The notes: generated by a model from the letters alone, not told the origin. 64,000 nucleotides of DNA from Microbacterium paraoxydans (GCF_018224615.1 NZ_JAGTUK010000001.1:620001-684000), one strand, 5' to 3'. Counted from the first letter of the stretch, positions 28,294 to 37,211 are shown. A program made the numbers and translations.

Positions 28294-29601
28294 ATGAGCG
28301 CTTCTCCCGGAGTCGACGTGATGGCCCCGCTGACCGAGACCGAGGTGCAGCGGATTCGGGCCGACTTCCCGATCCTGCGTACGAACGTGAACGGTCACCC
28401 TCTGGTGTACCTCGACTCGGGCGCGACCTCGCAGCGACCGGACGCCGTGCTCGACGCAGAACGCGATTATGCGACCACGATGAATGCAGCCGTGCACCGC
28501 GGGGCGCACACGCTCGCCGCCGAGGCCACCGAGCTGTTCGAGGACGCCCGCTCCGCCGTCGCCCGCTTCGTCGGTGCCGACCACGACGAGATCGTCTGGA
28601 CCTCGAACGCCACCGAGGCCATCAACCTGGTCGCCTACTCGATCTCGAACGCCTCGCTCGGCCGCGGGGGAGCCGCCGCCGAGCGCCTGCGGCTCCGCGA
28701 GGGCGACGAGATCGTCACGACCGAGATGGAGCATCACGCCAATCTCATCCCGTGGCAGGAGCTCGCGGCACGCACCGGGGCCACGCTCCGGGTCATCCCG
28801 CTCGACGACGACGGTGCGCTCCGTCTCGACGTGGCAGCGGAGCTCGTGACCGAGCGGACGAGGCTGCTCGCGTTCACGCACGTGTCCAACGTGCTGGGCG
28901 TGATCAACCCGGTGGAGGAGCTGGTCGCGCTCGCCCGCGGGGTGGGCGCCCTCACGCTGCTCGATGCCTGCCAGTCGGCGCCGCACCTGCCGCTCGACGT
29001 GCGGGCTCTGGGCGTCGACTTCGCGGTGCTGTCCGGTCACAAGATGCTCGGCCCGACCGGGATCGGGGCGCTGTACGGCCGACGCGAGGTGCTGGCCGCG
29101 ATGCCTCCGTTCCTGACGGGCGGGTCGATGATCACGACCGTCACGACGACCGAGGCCGAGTACCTTCCGCCGCCGCAGCGCTTCGAGGCGGGCACACAGC
29201 GTGTGTCGCAGGCGATCGCGCTCGCCGCGGCCGTCGGCTACCTGGACGGGGTCGGGATGGCGCGCATCGCCGCGCACGAGGCCGCGTTCGGTCGGCGTCT
29301 GGTGGACGGGTTGCGCGAGATCGACGGCGTGCGCGTGCTCGGGGCCGACATCGCCCTGCCGCGCGTGGGCCTGGCGAGCTTCGACGTGGCCGGGATCCAC
29401 GCGCATGACGTCGGTCAGTTCCTCGACGACCAGGGCATCGCGGTGCGCGTGGGGCATCACTGTGCGCAGCCGCTGCACCGTCGGCTCGGGGTCACGTCGT
29501 CGACCAGGGCCAGCACGTACCTGTATACGACCGAGGCCGAGGTGGACGCCGTGATCGCGGGTGTCGCCGGGGCGATCGACTTCTTCCGGAGGGGCGCATG
29601 A
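28294..29601 (+). CDS. sufS: Cysteine desulfurase SufS
   Basis: This PLP enzyme removes sulfur from cysteine for Fe-S cluster assembly. The 435-residue protein has the PLP-lysine motif SGHKMLGPTGIGALYG and the active-site cysteine in RVGHHCAQPLHRR, as in group II desulfurases. The chosen ATG (28294) is preceded by GGAGA and gives the usual N-terminus; a start nine codons earlier is possible. The stop overlaps sufU. The scaffold genes sufBCD are not in the window. Confidence 0.95.
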   Translation: MSASPGVDVMAPLTETEVQRIRADFPILRTNVNGHPLVYLDSGATSQRPDAVLDAERDYATTMNAAVHRGAHTLAAEATELFEDARSAVARFVGADHDEIVWTSNATEAINLVAYSISNASLGRGGAAAERLRLREGDEIVTTEMEHHANLIPWQELAARTGATLRVIPLDDDGALRLDVAAELVTERTRLLAFTHVSNVLGVINPVEELVALARGVGALTLLDACQSAPHLPLDVRALGVDFAVLSGHKMLGPTGIGALYGRREVLAAMPPFLTGGSMITTVTTTEAEYLPPPQRFEAGTQRVSQAIALAAAVGYLDGVGMARIAAHEAAFGRRLVDGLREIDGVRVLGADIALPRVGLASFDVAGIHAHDVGQFLDDQGIAVRVGHHCAQPLHRRLGVTSSTRASTYLYTTEAEVDAVIAGVAGAIDFFRRGA

Positions 29602-30032
29602 GCGACCTGCAGGGCCTGTACCAGGAGCTGATCCTCGACCACTCGCGCACGCCCCACGGTTATGGGCTGCGCGAGGAGGTTCCGGCACAGTCGCATCAGC
29701 TCAACCCGACCTGCGGCGACGAGATCACCCTGCAGGTGCACCGCGGCGCCGACGGCACCATCGAGGCGATCGCGTGGGAGGGTCACGGGTGTGCGATCTC
29801 GCAGGCATCCGCGTCGCTGCTGGCCGAGCTCGCCGAGGGGCTGAGCGTGCCGGAGCTCGAGGTGCGCATCGCGGCGTTCCGCGACGCCATGCGCTCGCGC
29901 GGCACGATCGCCCCGGACGAGGAGCTGCTCGGCGACGCCGCCGCCCTCGGCGGGGTCTCGAAGTATGTCGCTCGGGTGAAGTGCGCGATGCTCGCGTGGG
30001 TGGCGACGGAGGACGCACTGACCCGCCTTTGA
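29598..30032 (+). CDS. sufU: SufU, zinc-dependent sulfur acceptor for SufS
   Basis: The 144-residue protein accepts persulfide sulfur from SufS and passes it to the SufB scaffold. It has the three conserved cysteines in NPTCGDEI, GHGCAISQAS and VKCAMLAW, with the Asp of the zinc site beside the first. Its ATG overlaps the sufS stop (ATGA), so the pair is co-translated. Confidence 0.95.
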   Translation: MSDLQGLYQELILDHSRTPHGYGLREEVPAQSHQLNPTCGDEITLQVHRGADGTIEAIAWEGHGCAISQASASLLAELAEGLSVPELEVRIAAFRDAMRSRGTIAPDEELLGDAAALGGVSKYVARVKCAMLAWVATEDALTRL

Positions 30033-30091
30033 GTCGGCTCCGCATGACCGATTCACGGGAATAGAGCAGGCGTCCGGGCGTTGGGCCGAAC

Positions 30092-30733
30092 ATGACTACT
30101 CTCGGAATCATCGGTGCAGGAAACATCGGCAGCCAGGTCGCGCGCGTCGCGGTGGCGAACGGGTACGACGTGGTGATCGCGAACTCGCGCGGCCCGGAGA
30201 CGCTGGCCGATCTCGTCGCGGAGCTGGGTCCGAAGGCACGGGCGGCGACCGCGGAGGATGCCGCGGCGGCCGCGGACGTCGCGGTGGTGACGGTTCCCCT
30301 GCACGCGATCGACCAGCTCCCGACCGAGCAGCTGGCGGGCAAGATCGTGCTCGACACGAACAACTACTACTTCGAGCGCGACGGTCACATCGAAGCTCTC
30401 GACAAGGGCGAGACGACCACCTCGGAGCTGCTGCAGCAGAAGCTGCCGACCTCGAAGATCGCCAAGGCGTTCAACCACATCATGGCCCACGACATCACCA
30501 CCGACGGTGCCCCGGCCGGCACGCCGAACCGTCGCGCGCTCGCGACGGCGGGGGACGACGCCGAGGCCGTCGAGTTCGTCACCCGGTTCTACGACCTGGC
30601 CGGCTTCGACACGGTGAACATCGGTCCGCTCAGCGAGTCGTGGCGGGTGGAGCGGGATCGCCCCGCGTACGTCACGCGGCAGAACGCCGAGGAGCTGAAG
30701 GCCAACCTGGCGAAGGCGAACCGCCTTCCCTGA
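30092..30733 (+). CDS. NAD(P)-binding oxidoreductase, F420-dependent NADP reductase-like
   Basis: The 213-residue protein has the N-terminal Rossmann motif GIIGAGNIGSQVA and the fold of F420-dependent NADP oxidoreductases and related NAD(P) reductases. AKAFNHIMAHDI in the middle corresponds to the conserved KAFN region of the family. Actual cofactor and substrate are unknown. No strong ribosome binding site is visible before the ATG. Confidence 0.85.
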   Translation: MTTLGIIGAGNIGSQVARVAVANGYDVVIANSRGPETLADLVAELGPKARAATAEDAAAAADVAVVTVPLHAIDQLPTEQLAGKIVLDTNNYYFERDGHIEALDKGETTTSELLQQKLPTSKIAKAFNHIMAHDITTDGAPAGTPNRRALATAGDDAEAVEFVTRFYDLAGFDTVNIGPLSESWRVERDRPAYVTRQNAEELKANLAKANRLP

Positions 30734-30777
30734 GCCCGAACCGGCCCTCGCGCCCACCCTGGCTGGGATACCAAAAG

Positions 30778-30806
30778 TTGAGGAACCCCGGCCGGGGTGG
30801 GACAAT
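30778..30806 (+). promoter_or_regulatory. Promoter with palindromic operator in the spacer (GntR gene)
   Basis: TTGAGG (30778-30783), a 17-base spacer and GACAAT (30801-30806) form a promoter whose start would fall on the ATG at 30813. The spacer contains the perfect 14-bp palindrome ACCCCGGCCGGGGT (30785-30798). This is an ideal place for a repressor, most simply the GntR protein itself. Confidence 0.65.
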
Positions 30807-30812
30807 GCCCGG

Positions 30813-31475
30813 ATGGCGGGGGCTATGGGGGCGGGCAATGAGCTCGAGTCGGTCAGGGTCACGAGGATCCTGCGCGACGACATCGTGCTGGGCCGGCGGC
30901 CGCCCGGTTCCCGGCTCGTGGAACGCGACATCGCAGCCGAGTTGAACGTCTCACGCCTGCCCGTCCGGGAGGCCATCCGCACGCTCGTGGCGGAAGGGGT
31001 CGTGACCGCTCGTCCGCGCACGTGGGCCGTGGTGCGCGAGTTCACGCACGAGGACATCCGCGCCTTCGCCGAGGTGCGGGAGGCCATCGAGACCCTGATC
31101 TTCGTGTTCGCGGCGGAACGTCACGACGAGCTCGGTATCGCCCGGCTGCGCCACACGTATGAGCGAGAACTCACGGCGGCCCGAGCCGGAGATGCGGAGA
31201 CCGCCCGTCGCGCGGCAGCCGAGTTCCACGAGGTCGCGGTCGACCTCGCCGCGAACGAGATGCTGGGCGAGCTGATCGCGGTGTTCCTGACCCGGCTGCG
31301 GTGGCTGTTCGGCCAGCACGACGACCTGGTCGCGATGGCCGAGGAGCACCGGGTGATCTTGGAGGCTGTCGCCGCGCGCGACACGGAGCGGCTGCGCACC
31401 CTCATCCCCGAGCACCTGGCGAGCGGGCAGGCGGCGGCCGAGCGGCGCCTGGCTCGTAACGACCTGGCGCTCTGA
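30813..31475 (+). CDS. GntR-family transcriptional regulator (FadR/FCD type)
   Basis: The 220-residue protein has an N-terminal winged helix (LVERDIAAELNVSRLPVREA, residues about 27-46) and a helical FCD ligand-binding domain after residue 80. FCD regulators respond to organic acids, often via a bound metal. The start agrees with the leaderless promoter described just upstream. No obvious target operon is adjacent, so autoregulation is the best-supported role. Confidence 0.9.
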   Translation: MAGAMGAGNELESVRVTRILRDDIVLGRRPPGSRLVERDIAAELNVSRLPVREAIRTLVAEGVVTARPRTWAVVREFTHEDIRAFAEVREAIETLIFVFAAERHDELGIARLRHTYERELTAARAGDAETARRAAAEFHEVAVDLAANEMLGELIAVFLTRLRWLFGQHDDLVAMAEEHRVILEAVAARDTERLRTLIPEHLASGQAAAERRLARNDLAL

Positions 31476-31569
31476 TCACGCGGTAGATCCGCCCCCGGTG
31501 CGGAGAGCCCCGGCTGTATATTGGTGCGGTCGGAATCGGTCCGGTCACTGTCGCTGTCTGGGGAGCGAG

Positions 31570-31815
31570 ATGCGCCGTCTTGCTGTCGTCGTCGGGAGTC
31601 TGCTGCTGCTGGGCGGCGCCGCGCTCGTGGTGATCGCCGATCAGGAGCGGGCTGCCGCGGTGGCGGCGATCAGGGCGGAGATCGATCGCGTCGAGGACGC
31701 TCTGGACGCATCGCGCGGAGACAACCGCGAGCTGGCTGCGCGGCTCACCGCGCTGCGCTCGCAGATCGCGGAGCAGGATGCGAAGCTCGCCGACACGACG
31801 GGGTTCCTGAAGTGA
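31570..31815 (+). CDS. Small membrane-anchored coiled-coil protein (81 aa)
   Basis: It has a membrane helix (about residues 4-22) and then an extracytoplasmic-looking coiled coil (about residues 24-75) rich in Ala, Arg and Glu. GGGAG precedes the ATG; TATATT at 31516-31521 is the likely -10 box. The stop overlaps the start of an HExxH protein (GTGA) with the same layout of helix plus coiled coil, suggesting the two associate. Function is unknown. Confidence 0.75.
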   Translation: MRRLAVVVGSLLLLGGAALVVIADQERAAAVAAIRAEIDRVEDALDASRGDNRELAARLTALRSQIAEQDAKLADTTGFLK

Positions 31816-32675
31816 TCCGTCGCGTGCTGGTGATCGCGCTCTCGGTCGCCGTGCTGCTCGCCGGCGGGGTGCTCGCGCGCGCCGATGCGCTGGAGCACGA
31901 GCGGTCGGAGGCGCTCGCCGAGCTGCGGGCTCTCACCGCGCAGTACCGCGACGCGGGTCAGCGCACCGACTATCTCGCGGCGTCGATCGAGGGCGCCGAG
32001 CAGACGACTGCCGACCGGGCGGCGGTGCTGGAGGTGCGGCCGGCCTTCCTGACCGAGCTCGCGGCGCTGGCGACCGCGCTGCAGGGGGCAGAGGGCAAGG
32101 TCGATACGGCCACCCACCGGGCGTCCGCGCTGTCGGCGCAGCAGACCGTGCTCGCCGAAGACGACGACGCGGCGACGGTGGTCGCGGCCACCGCCACGAT
32201 CCACGCGATCACCGCGAAGCTCGGCACCGAGGTCGCATCGTGGCAGGCAGCGCAGGTCGCCGGTCCCGGCGGTCCCGCCTGGACCACCAGCGGGCCGGAC
32301 GGCTATGCGCGCGTGCGGGCCGCGCTCGACCGTGTGGGCGGCGGCGGCGTCGGACTGTACGAGTCGTCGTCGTGCGCGGGAGGGAACGCGCCCGCGTGCG
32401 CCAACAGCAACGGGTACATCAAGTACCGCGCGGACATCGCGAACTGGAGCGCCGGACGGCTGAACTGGGCGATGGCGCACGAGCTCGCCCACATCTATCA
32501 GTTCCGGGTGTGGGGCGCCCTCACGTCGTCGGGGTCGTACGCCGCGCTGTTCGGCAACGACCCGGAGTTCCTCGCCAACTGCATGGCCGTGGTGCGCGGC
32601 TTCCCCGGATCGGTGGGCTGCAACGGCGAACAGCAGGCGTGGGCCTCGGGGATCTGGGTGGGCGCGGTGCGCTGA
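31812..32675 (+). CDS. Membrane-anchored putative zinc metallopeptidase (HExxH)
   Basis: The 287-residue protein has an N-terminal membrane helix (about residues 4-23), a long coiled-coil region (about residues 25-130) and a C-terminal globular domain. That domain contains AMAHELAHIYQF, with HELAH at residues 223-227 (nt 32478-32492), and a later DPEFLANC whose Glu (about residue 252) could be the third zinc ligand. Four cysteines outside the membrane could form two disulfides. This looks like an outward-facing gluzincin-type peptidase, but I do not recognise a named family. Confidence 0.7.
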   Translation: MIRRVLVIALSVAVLLAGGVLARADALEHERSEALAELRALTAQYRDAGQRTDYLAASIEGAEQTTADRAAVLEVRPAFLTELAALATALQGAEGKVDTATHRASALSAQQTVLAEDDDAATVVAATATIHAITAKLGTEVASWQAAQVAGPGGPAWTTSGPDGYARVRAALDRVGGGGVGLYESSSCAGGNAPACANSNGYIKYRADIANWSAGRLNWAMAHELAHIYQFRVWGALTSSGSYAALFGNDPEFLANCMAVVRGFPGSVGCNGEQQAWASGIWVGAVR

Positions 32676-32688
32676 GGCCGCACGAGAT

Positions 32689-33528
32689 TCAGGCGACCGG
32701 GGTCCTGGTGTCGGTCGCGGCGCGCAGGGGCCGGCGCATGACCCGCCAGTATGCGGTGGGCGCGAGACGCACGAGCAGGTCGATCAGGCGCGCCTCCCGG
32801 CCGACCATGGTGCGGGCGGCACGGCGCTCGGTGGCGCGGATGATGCGGGCGGCGGCGTCGGCCGGGTCGGTGTGGTACATCGCGGCCTGCGCGGCGGCCG
32901 CTCGGGCGGCGACCGCGGGGTCGATCGCCGCGGCGTACCGTCCGTGCAGGATGATGCCGGTGCGCACGCCGGCCGGGTAGACCGCGCCGACCGAGACCGT
33001 GGTCCCCTCGAGCTCGTGGCGCAGTCCTTCCGAGAACCCTCGGACGGCGAACTTGCTCAGCGCGTAGGGGAGGCGGCCGGCGGGAGCGGCGAGGGCGTAC
33101 ACGCTCGCCAGGTGCGTGATGTGGGCGGCGGGGGCGGCTCGAAGGGCGGGCAGCAGCGCCTTGGTGATCGACACGGTGCCCCACAGGTTCACGTCGGTCA
33201 GCCAGCGCATCTCCTCCATGGTCAGCTGGTCGAGGTCGCCGAGCATGGAGGAACCGGCGCACGTGATCAGCGCCGTGATGCGCGGGTGCGCGGCGCTGAG
33301 CTGTGCGGCGGCGGCGAACACCGCGTCGTCGTCGCGGAGGTCCACCACGTGGGTGGTCACGGGGGCGCCGGTGAGCTCGGCCGCGAGGGCATCGAGTGCA
33401 GCGCCGTCGTGGTCGACGAGGGCCAGGTGCACGCCGCGGGGCGCGAGCTGTCGGGCGATCTCGGCGCCCATGCCGTTCGCGGCGCCCGTGATCACGGTGG
33501 TGCTGCCGACCAGGTCGAGATGCTTCAT
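32689..33528 (-). CDS. SDR-family oxidoreductase
   Basis: The 279-residue protein has the cofactor motif TGAANGMG (residues about 14-21), the catalytic Ser region and YALSK (Tyr-x3-Lys). It is a classical short-chain dehydrogenase; the basic C-terminal region suggests relatives acting on lipophilic substrates, but the substrate is unknown. GGGAGG precedes the ATG at 33528. Confidence 0.9.
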   Translation of the reverse strand: MKHLDLVGSTTVITGAANGMGAEIARQLAPRGVHLALVDHDGAALDALAAELTGAPVTTHVVDLRDDDAVFAAAAQLSAAHPRITALITCAGSSMLGDLDQLTMEEMRWLTDVNLWGTVSITKALLPALRAAPAAHITHLASVYALAAPAGRLPYALSKFAVRGFSEGLRHELEGTTVSVGAVYPAGVRTGIILHGRYAAAIDPAVAARAAAAQAAMYHTDPADAAARIIRATERRAARTMVGREARLIDLLVRLAPTAYWRVMRRPLRAATDTRTPVA

Positions 33529-33659
33529 CGCGCCTCCCTGCGGGTGCGATCCGGGCCGGCGCCGCGCGATGTCGGACGCCTGCGAGATGCTGGTGCTGAA
33601 CCATTCTGGCCGAGACCGGGCCGCATCGATACCGGTACGCTCGTGGGAAGGAGGTGCCG

Positions 33660-34244
33660 GTGGGACGGACTGCGGATGCCATCGCCGAAGGCGTCGCGAT
33701 CGCGACGGCCGCCGCGCGCCTCGCCGTGAAGAACCACATCCTCATCGGCACGATCGCGGAGGGCGGCGTGTTCGATCTCGACCGCTACGTCGACGACGCC
33801 CGTGAGGCTCTGCGCGCGATGGCCGAGGAGTCGGAGGAGGCCGCGGCCACCGTCACGGCGCTGCGCAAGCGGGCCAGGGGGCGCCACTCCGATCCGGTCG
33901 GCACGCACGACTACCGCGACCGCGACGTGCGCAACCTCCGCCGCCGCGCGAAGCAGTCGACCGGGGTGGCGCAGCGGCTGCGGGAGATGATGGACGATCG
34001 CGAGCAGCTGGAGGCGATCGTCGAGGAGGCCAGGGCGGCCGCGTGGGCCGATGTGCGGCACAACCTCGACCGGCGGTTGCGCGTGGAGGGGATGCGCCCG
34101 GAGCAGGATCCCGACTACGCACGGATGCGGGAGGCCCGCATGCAGGCGCTGCGTCTGGTCGATCTGCAGGCGCTGTCGTCGGCGCAGCGGGCCAAGGAGA
34201 AGCGTCGGAAGAAGCAGGAGAAGGCGGCGGCGAAGGCCGACTGA
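33660..34244 (+). CDS. Conserved helical actinobacterial protein (194 aa)
   Basis: The protein is almost entirely charged alpha helix, with a Lys/Ala-rich C-terminus (KEKRRKKQEKAAAKAD). Relatives in Microbacteriaceae are sometimes labelled asparagine synthase without evidence; I see no such domain. The GTG at 33660 lies five bases after GGAGG (33650-33654). A GTG two codons earlier overlaps that sequence and is less likely. Function is unknown. Confidence 0.75.
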   Translation: MGRTADAIAEGVAIATAAARLAVKNHILIGTIAEGGVFDLDRYVDDAREALRAMAEESEEAAATVTALRKRARGRHSDPVGTHDYRDRDVRNLRRRAKQSTGVAQRLREMMDDREQLEAIVEEARAAAWADVRHNLDRRLRVEGMRPEQDPDYARMREARMQALRLVDLQALSSAQRAKEKRRKKQEKAAAKAD

Positions 34245-34308
34245 GCGCTCGTTTCGCTTTCGTCTCGCGACTGTTGTAGGCTGTTCTACGGCCCGCTGAG
34301 CGGGCTGG

Positions 34309-34381
34309 GCGCCCGTAGCTCAATGGATAGAGCATCTGACTACGGATCAGAAGGTTAGGGGTTCGAGTCCCTTCGGGCGCA
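34309..34381 (+). tRNA. tRNA-Arg (anticodon ACG)
   Basis: The acceptor stem GCGCCCG pairs with CGGGCGC. The anticodon stem TCTGA/TCAGA encloses CTACGGA, anticodon ACG, whose first base is normally edited to inosine. The T-arm GGTTCGAGTCC is canonical. A small hairpin (34291-34305) lies just upstream. Confidence 0.97.
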
Positions 34382-34404
34382 CACTGTGTTGAGACAGTGA
34401 CGTA

Positions 34405-34430
34405 ACGGCCTCCGCTTCGGCGGGGGCCGT
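34405..34430. terminator. Terminator between tRNA-Arg and LysR gene
   Basis: ACGGCC-T-CCGC, a TTCG tetraloop, and GCGG-G-GGCCGT form a stable hairpin followed by TTTC on the plus strand. It ends the tRNA transcript and may also serve the convergent lysR gene. Confidence 0.8.
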
Positions 34431-34452
34431 TTCTGCATCCCCGTACGGCGCG

Positions 34453-35391
34453 TCACACGGCGTCGAGCAGGCTGGTGATAGCGGGGTCGCGACGGGCGAC
34501 CTCGGCAGCGGTCGCGAGGATGACCTGGCGCATGGCGGCGACGGCGATGGCGGGACTCACGTCGGACCGGTGCGCGAGGCTGACCGTGCGGGCCATCGCC
34601 GGATGGGACAGGCGCACGGACCGCAGGGTCGGCCGGTCGAACAGCACCATGGCGGGCACCACGGCGACGCCGAGACCCCGCTCGACGAACCGGAGCACGG
34701 AGTCCATCTCGCCGCCCTCCAGCACGAGGTCCGGGGTGAGGTCGGCGGCGCGGAAGGCGGCGTCGGTGGTGGCACGCAGCTCGTAGCTCTCGTCGAACGC
34801 GATGAGGGGCAGGGTGGCGAGGTGGCTGAGCGGGATCGCGGGCGTGCGGGCGACGGGAGGGCGTGCGGCGGACGAGACCACGACCAGTTCCTCCGCGAGC
34901 AGCGGCGTTCGGGTGAGGCTCACGCCGGCGGGTGCCGGACTGTCGGACTGGGTGATGAGCGCCATGTCGACCGCGCCGACCGCGAGTTGTTCGACCAGGA
35001 AGCGGGAGCCGCCCTCGATGAGGTGCAGGTCGACATCGGGGTAGGAGGCGTGGAACGAGCTGAGGGCCTCGGCGACGAGGCTGATGCAGAGCGTGGGTGG
35101 TGCGCCGAGCCGCACGCGTCCGCGCCGGAGCCCTGCGAGCTCGCCCATCTCGTCGCGGATGGCGTCGGCTTCGGCGAGCATGCGCTGTGCACGGGGGAGC
35201 AGCGTCTCCCCGGCGGCCGTGAGCGTGATGTGGCCGCGCGCGCGGTGGAACAGCTCGGCTCCGAGTTCGCGCTCGAGCGTGGAGATCTGGCGGCTCAGCG
35301 AGGGCTGCGCGAGGTGCAGGTGCTCGGAAGCGCGGGTGAAGTGTCCGAGGCGGGCGACTTCGACGAACCCGCGGAGTTGCTCGAGGTTCAT
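34453..35391 (-). CDS. LysR-family transcriptional regulator
   Basis: The 312-residue regulator has the N-terminal winged HTH (MNLEQLRGFVEVARLGHF, then LAQPSLSRQISTLERELG) and an effector-binding domain. TAGGCT lies six bases before the ATG at 35391, which fixes this start over the ATG two codons earlier. It is divergent from a fumarate-reductase-like flavoprotein gene, its probable target. Confidence 0.93.
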   Translation of the reverse strand: MNLEQLRGFVEVARLGHFTRASEHLHLAQPSLSRQISTLERELGAELFHRARGHITLTAAGETLLPRAQRMLAEADAIRDEMGELAGLRRGRVRLGAPPTLCISLVAEALSSFHASYPDVDLHLIEGGSRFLVEQLAVGAVDMALITQSDSPAPAGVSLTRTPLLAEELVVVSSAARPPVARTPAIPLSHLATLPLIAFDESYELRATTDAAFRAADLTPDLVLEGGEMDSVLRFVERGLGVAVVPAMVLFDRPTLRSVRLSHPAMARTVSLAHRSDVSPAIAVAAMRQVILATAAEVARRDPAITSLLDAV

Positions 35392-35416
35392 GGCCATAGC
35401 CTACCCGCATGGTTTC

Positions 35417-35454
35417 AACTCGAACTATGCATTGGAGTTATTAGGCTGCCCTAA
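35417..35454. promoter_or_regulatory. Inverted repeats between lysR and flavoprotein gene
   Basis: AACTC-N13-GAGTT (35417-35439) and TTAGG-N4-CCTAA (35441-35454) fill the short divergent intergenic region. The first is a LysR-box-like dyad with an ATGCAT centre; the second overlaps the probable -10 region of the flavoprotein gene. Confidence 0.55.
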
Positions 35455-35468
35455 CTAGCGTCGAAGGC

Positions 35469-37199
35469 ATGACTGCACCCGAACGACAGATCTCCACCAC
35501 GGTCCTCGTGATCGGCACCGGCGGCTCCGGCCTGCGGGCGGCGATCGAGGTCGCCGAACACGGCGTCGACGTGCTCGCGGTCGGCAAACGCCCCCGTCAC
35601 GACGCCCACACCGCGCTCGCCGCCGGCGGCATCAACGCCGCCCTCGGCACCATGGACGCCGACGACAGCTGGCAGCAGCACGCCGCCGACACCATCAAGG
35701 AGAGCTACCTCCTGGCCAACCCCCACACCGTCGAAGTCGTCACGCGCGGTGCCGAACGCGGCATCCGCGACCTGGAGCGCTGGGGCATGGACTTCGCCCG
35801 CGAGGACGACGGCCGCATCTCGCAGCGGTTCTTCGGCGCGCACACCTACCGTCGCACCGCGTTCTCCGGCGACTACACCGGGCTCGAGATCCAGCGCACC
35901 CTGGTGCGCAAGGCCGAGCAGCTCGACGTCCCGATCCTCGACAACGTCTACATCACGCGACTGCTCGTGCGCGACAACGTGGTGTTCGGCGCCTACGGCT
36001 TCGACCAGGCCGATGGCACCCGCTACCTGATCCACGCCGACGCCGTGATCCTCGCCGCCGGCGGGCACAACCGCATCTGGCGCCGCACGTCCTCGCGGCG
36101 CGACGAGAACACCGGCGACTCCTTCCGGCTTGCGGTCGACGCCGGCGCACGGCTGCGCGACCCCGAACTCGTGCAGTTCCACCCGTCCGGCATCATCGAG
36201 CCGGAGAACGCGGCGGGCACGCTCATCTCCGAGGCCGCGCGGGGCGAGGGCGGCATCCTCCGCAACGCGCTCGGCGAGCGGTTCATGGCGAAGTACGACC
36301 CGGAGCGGATGGAGCTGTCCACGCGTGACCGGGTGGCCCTCGCCGCGTACACCGAGATCCAGGAGGGGCGCGGCACGGAGAACGGCGGAGTGTGGCTCGA
36401 CGTCTCGCACCTGCCCCGCGAGACCATCATGACCCGCCTGCCGCGCGTGTATCAGACGATGATGGAGCTGCAGATGCTCGACATCACGACCGACCCGATC
36501 GAGATCGCGCCCACGGCGCACTATTCGATGGGCGGCGTCTGGGTGCGGTCGGAGGACCACCAGACCGACGTCGAGGGCCTGTACGCGATCGGCGAGGCGT
36601 CGAGCGGCCTGCACGGCGCGAACCGCCTCGGCGGCAACTCCCTCATCGAGCTGCTCGTGTACGGCCGCATCGTCGGTCAGGCGGCGATGGCGCACGCGGC
36701 CGGTCTCGACGCGCAGCGACGGTCGGCGGAGGCGGTCGCGGCGGCGCGGGCCGAGATCGACGGGCTCCTCGCGGCCGAGGGACGGGAGAACGTGCGGGCG
36801 CTGCAGCGGGCGATCCGCAACCTCATGACCGAGTTCGCGGGCGTCGTGCGCTCCGAGGACGGCCTGCGGGCGGGTCTCGCCGACCTCGACATGATCGAGG
36901 GTCGGATGGAGGACATCGGGATCCATCCCGACATCGCCGGGTTCCAGGACCTCGCGCACGCCTTCGACCTGAAGGCCTCCGCGCTCGCCGCCCGGGCGAC
37001 GCTCGAGGCCGCGCTCGAACGGCGCGAGACGCGCGGCTGCCACAACCGCAGCGACTATCCCGACACCGATCCCACGCTGCAGGTGAACCTGGTGTGGTCG
37101 CCGTCGACCGGGGTCACGCGTGAGGAGATCCCGCCCGTCCCGGCCGAGATCGCCGAGCTCATGCGCGACGTGGACACCACCGGGAAGCTCGTCGAGTAG
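35469..37199 (+). CDS. Stand-alone fumarate reductase/succinate dehydrogenase-type flavoprotein
   Basis: The 576-residue protein has the FAD motif VIGTGGSGLRAA (residues about 14-25), HTALAAGGINAALG (the His is at the place of the covalent FAD-binding histidine of SdhA/FrdA), FHPSGI, the catalytic SEAARGEGG region, TAHYSMGG and the C-terminal FAD motif GANRLGGNSL. L-aspartate oxidase is similar but lacks that histidine. No iron-sulfur or membrane subunit genes are adjacent, so electron donor and substrate are unknown. It is probably controlled by the divergent LysR protein. Confidence 0.85.
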   Translation: MTAPERQISTTVLVIGTGGSGLRAAIEVAEHGVDVLAVGKRPRHDAHTALAAGGINAALGTMDADDSWQQHAADTIKESYLLANPHTVEVVTRGAERGIRDLERWGMDFAREDDGRISQRFFGAHTYRRTAFSGDYTGLEIQRTLVRKAEQLDVPILDNVYITRLLVRDNVVFGAYGFDQADGTRYLIHADAVILAAGGHNRIWRRTSSRRDENTGDSFRLAVDAGARLRDPELVQFHPSGIIEPENAAGTLISEAARGEGGILRNALGERFMAKYDPERMELSTRDRVALAAYTEIQEGRGTENGGVWLDVSHLPRETIMTRLPRVYQTMMELQMLDITTDPIEIAPTAHYSMGGVWVRSEDHQTDVEGLYAIGEASSGLHGANRLGGNSLIELLVYGRIVGQAAMAHAAGLDAQRRSAEAVAAARAEIDGLLAAEGRENVRALQRAIRNLMTEFAGVVRSEDGLRAGLADLDMIEGRMEDIGIHPDIAGFQDLAHAFDLKASALAARATLEAALERRETRGCHNRSDYPDTDPTLQVNLVWSPSTGVTREEIPPVPAEIAELMRDVDTTGKLVE

Positions 37200-37211
37200 C
37201 CGGCGCGCCGC

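Noticed and set aside
33660..34244. Asparagine synthase label sometimes given to this family
   Set aside because: The 194-residue helical protein has no glutaminase or ATP-pyrophosphatase motif.
35469..37199. L-aspartate oxidase (NadB) as identity of the flavoprotein
   Set aside because: The conserved histidine in HTALAAGG and overall length fit fumarate reductase/succinate dehydrogenase flavoproteins better, and no nadA or nadC is adjacent. Not fully excluded.
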